64,000 nucleotides of DNA from Amycolatopsis azurea DSM 43854 (GTDB lineage: Bacteria; Actinomycetota; Actinomycetes; Mycobacteriales; Pseudonocardiaceae): contig NZ_MUXN01000004.1 of the NCBI RefSeq assembly GCF_001995215.1, positions 144,175 through 208,174 on the forward strand, given 5' to 3'. The translations under genes were made by a program, and so were the position numbers. This document shows positions 17,554-24,876 of this stretch, piece by piece (the stretch's first letter is position 1; every line of letters starts with the position of its first letter). The notes beneath the pieces are model-generated. The model was not told where the DNA came from, made no database searches, and saw only the letters and a program-made list of their open reading frames with translations.

Positions 17554-17769
17554 TGAGGTCCTCCAGAATGCTCAACTTTGAACAAACCTGCTCATCAAAC
17601 AACAGGATCGACCGATGCGGGTCAAGGGCCGTTGGGATGACGTGGGAAATTCACTGACGGTAGTCCTGACAGACCGGACAGGTCCGGGTGGCGAACTGTG
17701 CACGATGGAGTGTTCGCGTCACGACGGGATCCGGGTGAGGATGGGGGCACGAGCACGAGGAGGAAGAAC

Positions 17770-19041
17770 ATGGTTTCGTCGGCGTCCGCGCGCAATCCGC
17801 TGTGGCACCCCTTCGCGGACATGGGAGCGGTCGACGGTGACCGGCTCGTCATCACCCGCGGCGAGGGTTCCTACGTCTGGGACGACGAGGGGAAGCGGTA
17901 TTTCGACGCGACCGCGTCGCTCTGGTACGCGAACTTCGGGCACGGACGCGAGGAGATCGCGACGGCGGTCGCGGACCAGTTGCGGACGCTCGATTCGTAC
18001 AACCTGTTCGGCTACAACGCCAACGAGCCCGCGCTGAAGCTCGCCGAACGCGTCTCCGCGCTGACGCCGGAACCGGGCTCGAAGGTGTTCTTCGGTTCGG
18101 GCGGCGGCGACGTCATCGACACCGCCGTCAAGATCGCCCGCTCGTACTTCGCGCACACCGGGAGCCCGGAGAAGGTGCACGTCATCGGGCGGGTGCAGGG
18201 CTACCACGGCACGCACGGGTTCGGCACGGCCGTCGGCGGCATCGCGGCCAACGCCGCGGGTTTCGGGCCGCTGCCGGGCGACATCTCGCACGTGCCGTAC
18301 GACAGCGCCGAAGCGCTCGAAGCGGAGATCCTGCGGGTCGGACCGGAGCGGGTCGCGGCGTTCTTCTGCGAACCGGTGATCGGCGCGGGCGGGGTCCTGC
18401 TGCCGCCGGACGGGTACATCGAGGCGGTCGCCGAGATCTGCCGCAAGCACGACGTGCTGTTCGTCGCGGACTGCGTGATCGCCGCGTTCGGACGGCTGGG
18501 CACCTGGTTCGGGATCGACCGGTGGGCCGTGAAGCCGGACATGATCACGACCGCGAAGGGCATCACCGGCGGGACGATCCCGCTGGGCGCGCTGATCGTC
18601 GCGCCGAGGGTGGCCGAGCCGTTCTTCACCGGCGCGCCGGGCGCGCCGGTGCTGCGGCACGGCGCGACCTACGCGGGGCATCCGGTCGCCTGCGCCGCGG
18701 GCAACGCGACGCTGGACATCTACGAACGCGACGGGCTCATCCCGCGCGGGCGTGAGCTGGAGAAGCCGCTGGCCGACGCGCTTTCGGGGCTGGTCTCGCA
18801 TCCGCTGGTCGCCGAGGTCCGGGCCGGGCTGGGCTTCCTGGCCGCGGTCGAACTGAAGGCCGACGTCGTCGCGGCGAACCCCGGCGCGGCGAACCGGCTT
18901 CAGCGGCTGGCGCGGGACGAAGGTGTCCTGGTGCGGAACCTGGCCAAGGGCATCGCGGTCTCGCCGCCGTTGATCGCCGGGGAAGCCGAACTGGACCAGC
19001 TCGCGACGGCCTTGCCGCGCGCCCTGGACAAGCTCGTCTAG
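17770..19041 (+). CDS. class III (omega) aminotransferase
   Basis: A 423-residue PLP enzyme of the class III aminotransferase family. Visible blocks are NPLWHPFADMG, YFDATASLWYANFGHG, VFFGSGGGDVIDTAVKIAR, GRVQGYHGTHGFGTAVGG, FCEPVIGAGGV, FVADCVIAAFGRLGTWFG and the PLP lysine in TTAKGITGGTIPLGA. The frame extends upstream to 17698, but ATG 17770 has AGGAGGAAG directly before it. The donor and acceptor are unknown; beta-alanine/pyruvate or GABA-type enzymes are the closest style. Its stop shares a CTAG with the convergent gene at 19038. Confidence 0.93.
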   Translation: MVSSASARNPLWHPFADMGAVDGDRLVITRGEGSYVWDDEGKRYFDATASLWYANFGHGREEIATAVADQLRTLDSYNLFGYNANEPALKLAERVSALTPEPGSKVFFGSGGGDVIDTAVKIARSYFAHTGSPEKVHVIGRVQGYHGTHGFGTAVGGIAANAAGFGPLPGDISHVPYDSAEALEAEILRVGPERVAAFFCEPVIGAGGVLLPPDGYIEAVAEICRKHDVLFVADCVIAAFGRLGTWFGIDRWAVKPDMITTAKGITGGTIPLGALIVAPRVAEPFFTGAPGAPVLRHGATYAGHPVACAAGNATLDIYERDGLIPRGRELEKPLADALSGLVSHPLVAEVRAGLGFLAAVELKADVVAANPGAANRLQRLARDEGVLVRNLAKGIAVSPPLIAGEAELDQLATALPRALDKLV

Positions 19042-20219
19042 CCGGCTTCGGCCGCGGAACCGCCTTCGTCCTCGCCGAGGAAACCGGCGACCTGTTCGAG
19101 GGCGTCCGCGGCCTCGGGCAGGAACGACCAGAACAGGTGGAAGACGTGCGTGCTGACCGGGTACAGGTCGAAGCGCACGTCGAGCCCCTGCGCGCGGGCA
19201 TGGTCGACGAAACGACGCGTCTCGGGCAGCGTCGCGTCTTCGGTACCCGACTGGACGAGCAGCGGCGGCAGCCCGGACAGGTCGGCCTCGAAGACGTTCA
19301 GCAGGGGATCCGTCGGCGGGTGGTCGCGGACGTAGAGGGAGAACCACCGCGCGACCGGGGTACCGCCGTCCGGCGGGTCCACGACGTCCACCGCCGGGCA
19401 CAGCAGGACCACTTTGCCGGGCTGCGGCAGACCCTCCTGTTTGAGCTTGACCAGCAGGGAGACAGCCAGCCCGCCGCCCGCCGAGTCGCCGCTGACGGTC
19501 AGCCGCTCCGGGTCCGTGCCCTGGCCGAGCAGCCAGCGATATGCCCGGAGCGCGTCTTCCAGCGCGGCGGGGAACGGATGCTCCGGGGCGAGCCGGTAGT
19601 CCGGCACGAGCACGGCGGTGCCGGTCGCCGCCGCCAGCGCGCCGGCCAGCGGGCGGTAACCGAAGGCCGAGCCCGCGATGTACCCGCCGCCGTGCAGGTG
19701 CAGCACGGTCGGCCGGTGCCCCGGTCCGGGGGAGACGACCAGTGAGGACACGCCGTCCGCCTGGACCGGCCGCACCACCGTGCCGTCCGGGACGGGGAGT
19801 TGCGCGTTGAGTGCTTCGAAAGCCTCGCGCATCGCCGTGAGACCGCTTCCGCCGTCCTCGGCGACCGAGTTCCACAGCTGCGTGACCCGCGTGTTCACCT
19901 CGCCACCGACCGATCGGGTGAGGGCGATCGCGTCGTCCATGTCGGACAGCAACGGGAGTGTGGCGCCGAGCAGCGCCTCACCGGCGAGGGTCAGTTCGAC
20001 ACGGTGGGTCGAGCGGCGCAGCAGCTGACAGCCGATCAGCTGCTCCAGCGCCTTGATCTGGCGGCTGAGCGCCGGCTGGGAGACGAACAGCCGGTTCGCG
20101 GCTCGGCTGAAGTTGAGTTCGTCGGCGACCGCGACGAACGCCCGCAGATGCTTGAGCTCGATCGCGTCGGCGGCCGAAGGCATGCCCAGCAGCCGCGGCC
20201 CGGCGGGACGTTCGGACAT
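19038..20219 (-). CDS. LysR-type HTH fused to alpha/beta-hydrolase (HSL-type esterase)
   Basis: One 393-residue frame joins a LysR DNA-binding domain to a complete esterase. Residues 19-80 are the LysR winged helix (LKHLRAFVAVADELNFSRAA, then RLFVSQPALSRQIKALEQ). From about 110 the protein is a hormone-sensitive-lipase-type hydrolase: cap helix, oxyanion motif HGGG at 176-179, nucleophile Ser246 in GDSAGG, Asp328 and His358 as likely triad members. No LysR effector-binding domain is present. The protein could be a one-component regulator whose sensor is an esterase, or a DNA-tethered enzyme. ATG 20219 and an in-frame ATG 12 codons on are both possible. It faces a divergent operon at 20327. 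Confidence 0.9.
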   Translation of the reverse strand: MSERPAGPRLLGMPSAADAIELKHLRAFVAVADELNFSRAANRLFVSQPALSRQIKALEQLIGCQLLRRSTHRVELTLAGEALLGATLPLLSDMDDAIALTRSVGGEVNTRVTQLWNSVAEDGGSGLTAMREAFEALNAQLPVPDGTVVRPVQADGVSSLVVSPGPGHRPTVLHLHGGGYIAGSAFGYRPLAGALAAATGTAVLVPDYRLAPEHPFPAALEDALRAYRWLLGQGTDPERLTVSGDSAGGGLAVSLLVKLKQEGLPQPGKVVLLCPAVDVVDPPDGGTPVARWFSLYVRDHPPTDPLLNVFEADLSGLPPLLVQSGTEDATLPETRRFVDHARAQGLDVRFDLYPVSTHVFHLFWSFLPEAADALEQVAGFLGEDEGGSAAEAG

Positions 20220-20258
20220 GGCGTCGAGTATCCCCGCCCGCGCCGGACGTGGTGATGC

Positions 20259-20273
20259 GTTCCGCGCAAGAAC
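20259..20273. promoter_or_regulatory. LysR-type box candidate
   Basis: GTTCCGCGCAAGAAC has the T-N11-A form and inverted GTTC/GAAC arms; flanking ATGC and GTCAT extend the symmetry. It sits in the 107-base gap between the LysR-esterase fusion and the divergent gene at 20327, where an autoregulated LysR operator is expected. Confidence 0.35.
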
Positions 20274-20326
20274 GTCATGCGGGATCGGTCTTTCCCTTCC
20301 CCGCCTCGCCCGTGACAGGGTTGGTC

Positions 20327-20737
20327 ATGGCCGAAACAGCAGGTCAGCGCGTCGCCGAGCTGCGGATGCGGGGCGGTGTCGCGCGGGTGCACTGGCCTTC
20401 CGGGGAGCCTGCCACAGCCCCCTTGGTGCTGTGGTTCGCCCCGGACGGGGCAGGCGCCGAACGGGTCGCGGGACGCGGGGCGGTCGTGATCGCCGCCGGA
20501 TTGCCCGCGTTCCCGGCGTGGCGGGCGCTCCTGGAGTGGGCGGCGGCGCACGCCCGGAGCTTGGGTGCCGATCCGGGGCCGGTGCTGGTCGCGGGGGAAG
20601 GACCGGGAGCCGAACTGGCCGCACGCGTCGCGAAGTACGCGAAGGAACAGGGCTGGCCGCCGGTCCGCGAGGTGGACGGCGGTGCTGGGGGTATCGCCGC
20701 CCACCTCGGACAAACGAAACGAATCGTGGAGGAATGA
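20327..20737 (+). CDS. short degenerate esterase-like protein
   Basis: A 136-residue protein (start MAETAGQRVAEL at 20327; the frame is open further upstream) with a compressed alpha/beta-hydrolase look: VARVHWPSG, PLVLWFAPDG, AGLPAFPAWRALLEWAAAHARSL, VLVAGEGPGAELAARVAKYA. The segment GEGPGAELAA sits where a GDSAGGxLA nucleophile elbow would be, with Ser replaced by Gly, and no HGGG or triad Asp/His is seen. It is therefore probably a non-catalytic remnant or binding protein. It precedes the DHFR-like gene by one base, with GGAGGAATGAC linking them. Confidence 0.5.
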   Translation: MAETAGQRVAELRMRGGVARVHWPSGEPATAPLVLWFAPDGAGAERVAGRGAVVIAAGLPAFPAWRALLEWAAAHARSLGADPGPVLVAGEGPGAELAARVAKYAKEQGWPPVREVDGGAGGIAAHLGQTKRIVEE

Positions 20738-20738
20738 C

Positions 20739-21344
20739 ATGAGCAAGGTCTTCACCGGCCTCGCCGTCTCGGTGGACGGCTTCATCAGCGGAAAGGTGCC
20801 CGAAGGTGCCGACGAGTTCGGAAGCGGGCTCGGCGACGCGCCGACGCTGTTCGACTGGTACTTCGACGGCGACACCCCGAGCGAGGTGTTCGACGGCTTC
20901 AAGCTGAGCGAACCGAGCGCGCGGTTCTTCGACACCATCGCGAGCCGGATCGGCGCGATCGTCGTCGGGCGCACCACCTACGAACACTCCGGCCGGTTCG
21001 GCGGCGGGAGCCCGCACCCGACGGCGCCGATGGTCCTCGTCACCCACGGTCCCGTGCCCGAAGCGAGCGACCGGCAGACCGTGGTCACCACCGGCGTCGA
21101 GGACGCCATCGCCGCGGCGCGCGAGATCGCCGGGCCCAAGGACGTCGGTCTGATGGGCGGCGGGCTGATCACCTCCGCGCTGGCCGCGGGGCTGGTCGAC
21201 GAGGTGATCCTGCACCAGGTGCCCATCCTGCTCGGCCGGGGCAGGAGGTTCTTCAACGAACTCCCGGAACACGTGGAACTCCGTCTGCTGCAAGCGATTC
21301 CTGCTCCGGGCGTGACCCACCTGCATTACGGGGTGGGCCGATGA
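20739..21344 (+). CDS. dihydrofolate reductase-fold protein (RibD C-terminal type)
   Basis: A 201-residue NADPH-dependent reductase-like protein of the DHFR/RibD family. Signature parts are FTGLAVSVDGFISG at the N-terminus, IGAIVVGRTTYEHSGRFGG in the middle, and GLMGGGLITSALAAGLVDEV, HQVPILLGRGRRFF near the C-terminus. Many actinomycete paralogues have no known substrate. The ATG at 20739 has GTGGAGGAA before it. The stop overlaps the next start (ATGA). Confidence 0.9.
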   Translation: MSKVFTGLAVSVDGFISGKVPEGADEFGSGLGDAPTLFDWYFDGDTPSEVFDGFKLSEPSARFFDTIASRIGAIVVGRTTYEHSGRFGGGSPHPTAPMVLVTHGPVPEASDRQTVVTTGVEDAIAAAREIAGPKDVGLMGGGLITSALAAGLVDEVILHQVPILLGRGRRFFNELPEHVELRLLQAIPAPGVTHLHYGVGR

Positions 21345-22249
21345 TCCTCGTCACCGGCGGGCTGGGCATGATCGGCGCCCACACCGCCCGCGCGCTCACC
21401 GACCTCGGCCACGACGTCGTGGTCACGGCTCATCACCGCACCGAGGTCCCGTCGTTCCTCGAAGGCAAGGTGACCGTCGAACCTCTCGACGTCACCGATC
21501 GGGACGCCTTCCTGGCGCTCGCCGACCGGCACGACATCGAGGACATCGTCCATCTCGCCGGAACCGTCCCCGGCGAGGATCCGGTCGCCTTCTTTCGCAC
21601 GGACACCACCGCCCTGCTCAACGCCCTGGACGCCGCGCGCACGTGGGGTGTCCGCCGATTCGCCGTCGCCAGCAGCCTCGGTGTCTACATCGGACAGACG
21701 GATTCCCCATGGCACGAGGAACTCGCCCTGCCCTCCGTGGAGCTGCCCCATCTGATCATCGCCTTCAAGAAGGCCGTCGAGGCGCTGACCGCGCACGCTC
21801 TCGCGGGCAGCGGGGTCCAGCCGGTCGTGCTGCGGATCGGGAGCGTCTGGGGTCCGCTGATGGATCCGGAATCGCCGTTCAACCCCATCCCGCCGTACAT
21901 CAGCGCCGTCCTCCGCGGCGAGCGGCCGTCACCGCTGCTCGCCGACGACGGTGGCGACAGCTGCTACGCGCCCGACGCGGGGCGCGCGATCGCCGCGCTC
22001 ATGACCGCGGACACCTTGCGGCACAACACCTACAACGTGTCCCGCGGGCGGCCGTCGCTCAACCGCGAACTCACCGGCGCGCTGGAGGCGATCACTCCGG
22101 GGCTCCGGCTCGATCTCCGGCCGGGAGGACAGTGCGGACCGCATCTCGACATCGCCCGGCTCGCCGAGGACACCGGCTTCGAACCGGCTTTCGACGTCGA
22201 GTCGGCCGTCGCCGACTACGTGGCTTGGCGGGGGAACAACCCGCGGTGA
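21341..22249 (+). CDS. NAD-dependent epimerase/dehydratase-like protein, catalytic Tyr missing
   Basis: A 302-residue extended-SDR protein with cofactor motif VTGGLGMIGAHTA, HLAGTVPGEDP and FAVASSLGVYIG. The usual YxxxK site reads I139-I-A-F-K143 (LPHLIIAFKKAVEAL), so the catalytic tyrosine is replaced by isoleucine; the rest of the fold, including VLRIGSVWGP and the C-terminal NTYNVSRGRPSL, is kept. It may bind NAD(P) without classical epimerase chemistry. It is the last gene of the 20327-22249 group, overlapping the DHFR-like gene by four bases. Confidence 0.88.
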   Translation: MILVTGGLGMIGAHTARALTDLGHDVVVTAHHRTEVPSFLEGKVTVEPLDVTDRDAFLALADRHDIEDIVHLAGTVPGEDPVAFFRTDTTALLNALDAARTWGVRRFAVASSLGVYIGQTDSPWHEELALPSVELPHLIIAFKKAVEALTAHALAGSGVQPVVLRIGSVWGPLMDPESPFNPIPPYISAVLRGERPSPLLADDGGDSCYAPDAGRAIAALMTADTLRHNTYNVSRGRPSLNRELTGALEAITPGLRLDLRPGGQCGPHLDIARLAEDTGFEPAFDVESAVADYVAWRGNNPR

Positions 22250-22280
22250 GGCGTCCGTCCGGGCGGCGGGGACGGCGTGG

Positions 22281-22392
22281 CTCGCGTGATCAGACGGCGC
22301 TCTCGCGTGATTGAACGCGTAACTCGCGTGATTGAAGGCGGAACTCGGTGTGCGGTGTCTGATCACGCGAGTTGCGTCTCTGATCACGCGAG
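22281..22392. repeat. 21-bp-period inverted array, copy 1
   Basis: CTCGCGTGAT starts at 22281, 22302 and 22323, a weaker copy at 22344, then inverted ATCACGCGAG at 22362 and 22383. Spacing within each arm is exactly 21 bases. The arms can pair with each other. This stretch (with the hairpins below) fills the 338 bases between 22249 and 22588, which hold no gene. Confidence 0.7.
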
Positions 22393-22406
22393 ATCGCCGA
22401 AGTACA

Positions 22407-22451
22407 TGAAGGCCCCCTTCCTTGCGATAGGCGCAAAGAAGGGGGCCTTCA
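22407..22451. terminator. hairpin downstream of the epimerase-like gene
   Basis: Arms of 20 bases with one mismatch (22407-22426, 22432-22451) and loop ATAGG. The arm starts TGAAGGCCCCCTTC. Likely terminates the 20327-22249 transcript. Confidence 0.75.
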
Positions 22452-22515
22452 GGTCACACCCCGCGACTCGATGCCGAATCGCGGGGCCTGACGCGCACGA
22501 GGGCCGCGCGCTCGG

Positions 22516-22557
22516 TCATGAAGGGCACAGCCGACGGGACCAGGTCCCTTCATGACA
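22516..22557. repeat. GTCATGAAGGG inverted repeat
   Basis: GTCATGAAGGG at 22516-22526 and its complement at 22547-22557 enclose 20 bases. It shares the TGAAGG theme of the neighbouring hairpins and may be a second terminator. Confidence 0.5.
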
Positions 22558-22565
22558 CCCCCAGT

Positions 22566-22587
22566 GGCGGGCCCTCGTGGGCCCGCC
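22566..22587 (-). terminator. terminator of the VOC gene
   Basis: GGCGGGCCC (22566-22574) and GGGCCCGCC (22579-22587) pair perfectly around TCGT, abutting the stop codon of the minus-strand gene at 22588. Confidence 0.7.
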
Positions 22588-23010
22588 TCAGGAGAGGCAG
22601 AGTTCGTTGCCCTCCGGGTCCGCGATCGTGATCCACTCGGCGGGCCCCTGCTTGCCGCGGTGCAGGAACGTCGCACCGCAGGCGGTCAGCCGTTCGAGCT
22701 CGGCCTCGATCTTGTCCGCCCCCATCCGGATGTCGAGATGCAGGCGGTTCTTCACCGTCTTCCCCTCGGGTACCAGCTGGAAGAGGAACCGCTGCATGGT
22801 CTCGGGATGGACGATCGCCGCGCCGTCCTTCCACACCAGGACACCCTTGTGCGTGGTCGTCGCCTCTTCCGGGGCGTACCCCTTCGCGATCATCTCGCGG
22901 ATGAACTCCTCGTTGCTCCCCTCGACCCGCCAGCCGAGCATCTCGGCCCACCAGTCGGCGAGGTCGTGGGGACGAGAGGAGTCCACGGTCACCTGGAAGT
23001 CATACGCCAT
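22588..23010 (-). CDS. VOC-family (glyoxalase-fold) protein
   Basis: A 140-residue vicinal-oxygen-chelate protein with paired beta-alpha-beta-beta-beta modules: FQVTVDSSRPHDLADWWAEM at the start, KNRLHLDIRMGADKIEAELE in the second half, and the C-terminal WITIADPEGNELCLS, the common VOC ending. Such proteins are lyases, dioxygenases, or antibiotic-binding proteins; which one is not evident. The start overlaps a small upstream gene by 22 bases, so the two may be coupled. Confidence 0.9.
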   Translation of the reverse strand: MAYDFQVTVDSSRPHDLADWWAEMLGWRVEGSNEEFIREMIAKGYAPEEATTTHKGVLVWKDGAAIVHPETMQRFLFQLVPEGKTVKNRLHLDIRMGADKIEAELERLTACGATFLHRGKQGPAEWITIADPEGNELCLS

Positions 23011-23183
23011 ACCGGCACGTTAACGACCCCCACCGACAATTCCGGGCGCTCGGGCCCGCTGACCACGGTGAACCGCCATTTGTCGACCCCGCCGCCCATG
23101 ATCTCGGCGTAGCGCCGGGCGCCGTCCGCGTTGGCGAAGCGCACCTGCTGACCGTTGGTGAGATGGGTGATCTTGACCGCCAT
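22989..23183 (-). CDS. hypothetical 64-residue protein
   Basis: A small frame from ATG 23183, with GGGAGG eight bases upstream, encodes MAVKITHLTNGQQVRFANAD and continues to VPVWRMTSR. It resembles small beta-rich proteins of actinomycetes with no known role. It ends inside the start of the VOC gene (22-base overlap), which suggests translational coupling. The strong ribosome site is the main support that it is real. Confidence 0.55.
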   Translation of the reverse strand: MAVKITHLTNGQQVRFANADGARRYAEIMGGGVDKWRFTVVSGPERPELSVGVVNVPVWRMTSR

Positions 23184-23328
23184 CCGTGCCTCCCTGAAGT
23201 CCGGTGCCGGCCCGCGGAGCTTCCCCCTCCGGGGCCGGCGCGGACAGTAGAACACACGTTCGACTGCGACGGCCAATCCGACCCCCCGCACGGGTCATCT
23301 CCGCATGATCTGGGCCCGGCCGGGCCGG

Positions 23329-23381
23329 TCCGTGAAGGCCTCCTTGAGGGACCCAGAGTCCCTCAAGGAGGCCTTCACGGA
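23329..23381 (-). terminator. repeated 25-bp-stem hairpin, copy 2
   Basis: Arms of 24 bases at 23329-23352 and 23358-23381 with loop CCAGA. Same sequence as the copies at 15361, 28899 and 33502. It follows the stop of the minus-strand GNAT gene by 38 bases. Confidence 0.8.
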
Positions 23382-23418
23382 ATCGCCGATCGCCACGTTT
23401 GCTCCGGCGTCACAGCTT

Positions 23419-23937
23419 CTACGCTTTCCGTGCTGGCCGGGAAATGAGCCGCATGGTCACCCGCGGCCACGCGTCCAGCCCGCGGGCGATCTCGTGGGCC
23501 CGGACGGCCCGCAGTCCTTCGGTGAGCGTCTCCTCGTCGAGGATCTCGAAGCCGAGCCGGGCGTAGTACGGCGCGTTCCACGGCACGTCGGCGTACGTCG
23601 TCAGCGTCAGCCCCGCGAGTCCTTCGCGCGCGGCCCACTCCGCGGCGTGCTCGATCAGCCGCCGTCCGAGACCGCGCCGCGCGTACTCCGGATGGACGGA
23701 CACCTGCTCGATGTGGCCGTGGCCGTCGACGACCTCGGCGAGCAGGTACGCCACCGGGCCGTCGCCCGGGTCGTACACCCAGGCGCGGCCCGCGTCGCGG
23801 AAGTTCGTGAGGTCCTCGATCGACGGCGGGTCGTCGTCGGCGATCGCGGCCATGCCCAGCGCGTGGAACGGTTCGCCCGCGGCGCGCTCGATGTCTTGGA
23901 GCGCGGGCAGATCTTCGGGTACGGCGAGTCGGATCAC
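23419..23937 (-). CDS. GNAT-family N-acetyltransferase
   Basis: A 172-residue GNAT protein. The acetyl-CoA loop is EYARRGLGRRLIEHAAEWA (residues about 92-110) after the strand HIEQVSVHP, and the C-terminal NAPYYARLGFEIL is typical. The N-terminus IRLAVPEDLPALQDIERAAGE is the usual first strand and helix. Substrate is unknown. It is a single gene with its own 3' hairpin. Confidence 0.92.
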   Translation of the reverse strand: MIRLAVPEDLPALQDIERAAGEPFHALGMAAIADDDPPSIEDLTNFRDAGRAWVYDPGDGPVAYLLAEVVDGHGHIEQVSVHPEYARRGLGRRLIEHAAEWAAREGLAGLTLTTYADVPWNAPYYARLGFEILDEETLTEGLRAVRAHEIARGLDAWPRVTMRLISRPARKA

Positions 23938-23990
23938 GGGACGAGTTCTACCGCGTCGCGGGGGCCGGGCGCGCGCGAATTTGCCTCACG

Positions 23991-24767
23991 TCAAAGGGAG
24001 AACGACGAAACGGCACGGTGGATCCGGCTCGCGTACGACTGGAGCGTGACGATGGCGGCCCGTTTCGCGTCGTCGCCGATCCGGGTCGCCGGGGCGGCCA
24101 GGGTCAGCACCGCGGGCCGGTGCCCGGTGCTCGGTATCGGCACCGAGCACGACCAGACACCTTCGTCCAGTTCGCCCCAGCTGACCGAATACCGGTTCGC
24201 CCCGGCGCGTTTGACCTCTTCCCGCACGCTCGGGCCGCGACGCTGGACGATCGACGAAAGCCGTCGTTCGCGTTCGCCCTCCGGCAGCATGGCGAGCAGC
24301 ATCTTGCCCGACGCGCCGGAGCCGAGCGGGACGGAATGGCCCGGCTGGAAGGTGAACCGCATCGCGCGTTCGCATTCGACCCGATCCGCGCAGACCGCGG
24401 AATCGCCGAAATGCTGGAACAGCAACACCGTTTCGCCGAGGTCGCGCGCCGCCTCCTCCATCGCCGGGCGGGCCAGCCGGGCGAGGTCGTTGGCCAGTTG
24501 CGCGGCCCTGGCGAGCGGCATCACCTGGCTTGTCACGTGATAGCGCCCTGTTTTTCCCTCCTCTAGTAGTTGAAGCTCCTTCAGCAGCGCGACATAGCGA
24601 TATGTCGTGGCCACGGGGGTGCCGATCCTCGCTGCGAGTTCGGCGACACTCGCGTCCCAACGGCGCTCGGAAAAGGAAAGCAGCAGCTGGAGTACCTTGC
24701 GTGAGCTGCTGGCGCCGGGGGTGCGTTTCGGGGGAGCGGTGTCCAGGGATCGTGCGGCAGGTGTCAT
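23991..24767 (-). CDS. IclR-family transcriptional regulator
   Basis: A 258-residue regulator. The N-terminal winged helix includes SSRKVLQLLLSFSERRWDAS, VAELAARIGTPVATTYRYVA; the C-terminal effector-binding domain has LPLARAAQLANDLARLARP-like helices, GSGASGKMLLAMLP and WSCSVPIPSTGHRPAVLTL-type strands. The frame opens at a TTG (24788), but ATG 24767 after GAGAGG is more likely. It is divergent from the SDR gene at 24877, with an inverted repeat between them, so it probably represses or activates that gene. Confidence 0.92.
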   Translation of the reverse strand: MTPAARSLDTAPPKRTPGASSSRKVLQLLLSFSERRWDASVAELAARIGTPVATTYRYVALLKELQLLEEGKTGRYHVTSQVMPLARAAQLANDLARLARPAMEEAARDLGETVLLFQHFGDSAVCADRVECERAMRFTFQPGHSVPLGSGASGKMLLAMLPEGERERRLSSIVQRRGPSVREEVKRAGANRYSVSWGELDEGVWSCSVPIPSTGHRPAVLTLAAPATRIGDDAKRAAIVTLQSYASRIHRAVSSFSL

Positions 24768-24825
24768 CTCGACCTCTCGCCGGGGCAATCACAAAGAGTC
24801 AAGAACGTAGCACATTGTGTGAATA

Positions 24826-24848
24826 GTGGACCAGGGACTTTGGTCCAC
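24826..24848. promoter_or_regulatory. IclR operator candidate
   Basis: GTGGACCA (24826-24833) and TGGTCCAC (24841-24848) are perfect inverted arms around seven bases, in the gap between the IclR gene and the divergent SDR gene. Position and symmetry fit the regulator's own operator. Confidence 0.45.
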
Positions 24849-24876
24849 GAACGTGCTGACTTCTTGCTAGGTTCGG

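Noticed and set aside
17719..19875. Long minus-strand frame across the aminotransferase and the LysR-esterase gene
   Set aside because: Runs through two well-supported genes and has low-complexity Arg/Gly content.
22281..22392. CRISPR array
   Set aside because: The repeated unit is about 10 bases with a 21-base period and inverted arms; there are no 28-37-base repeats with unique spacers and no cas genes.
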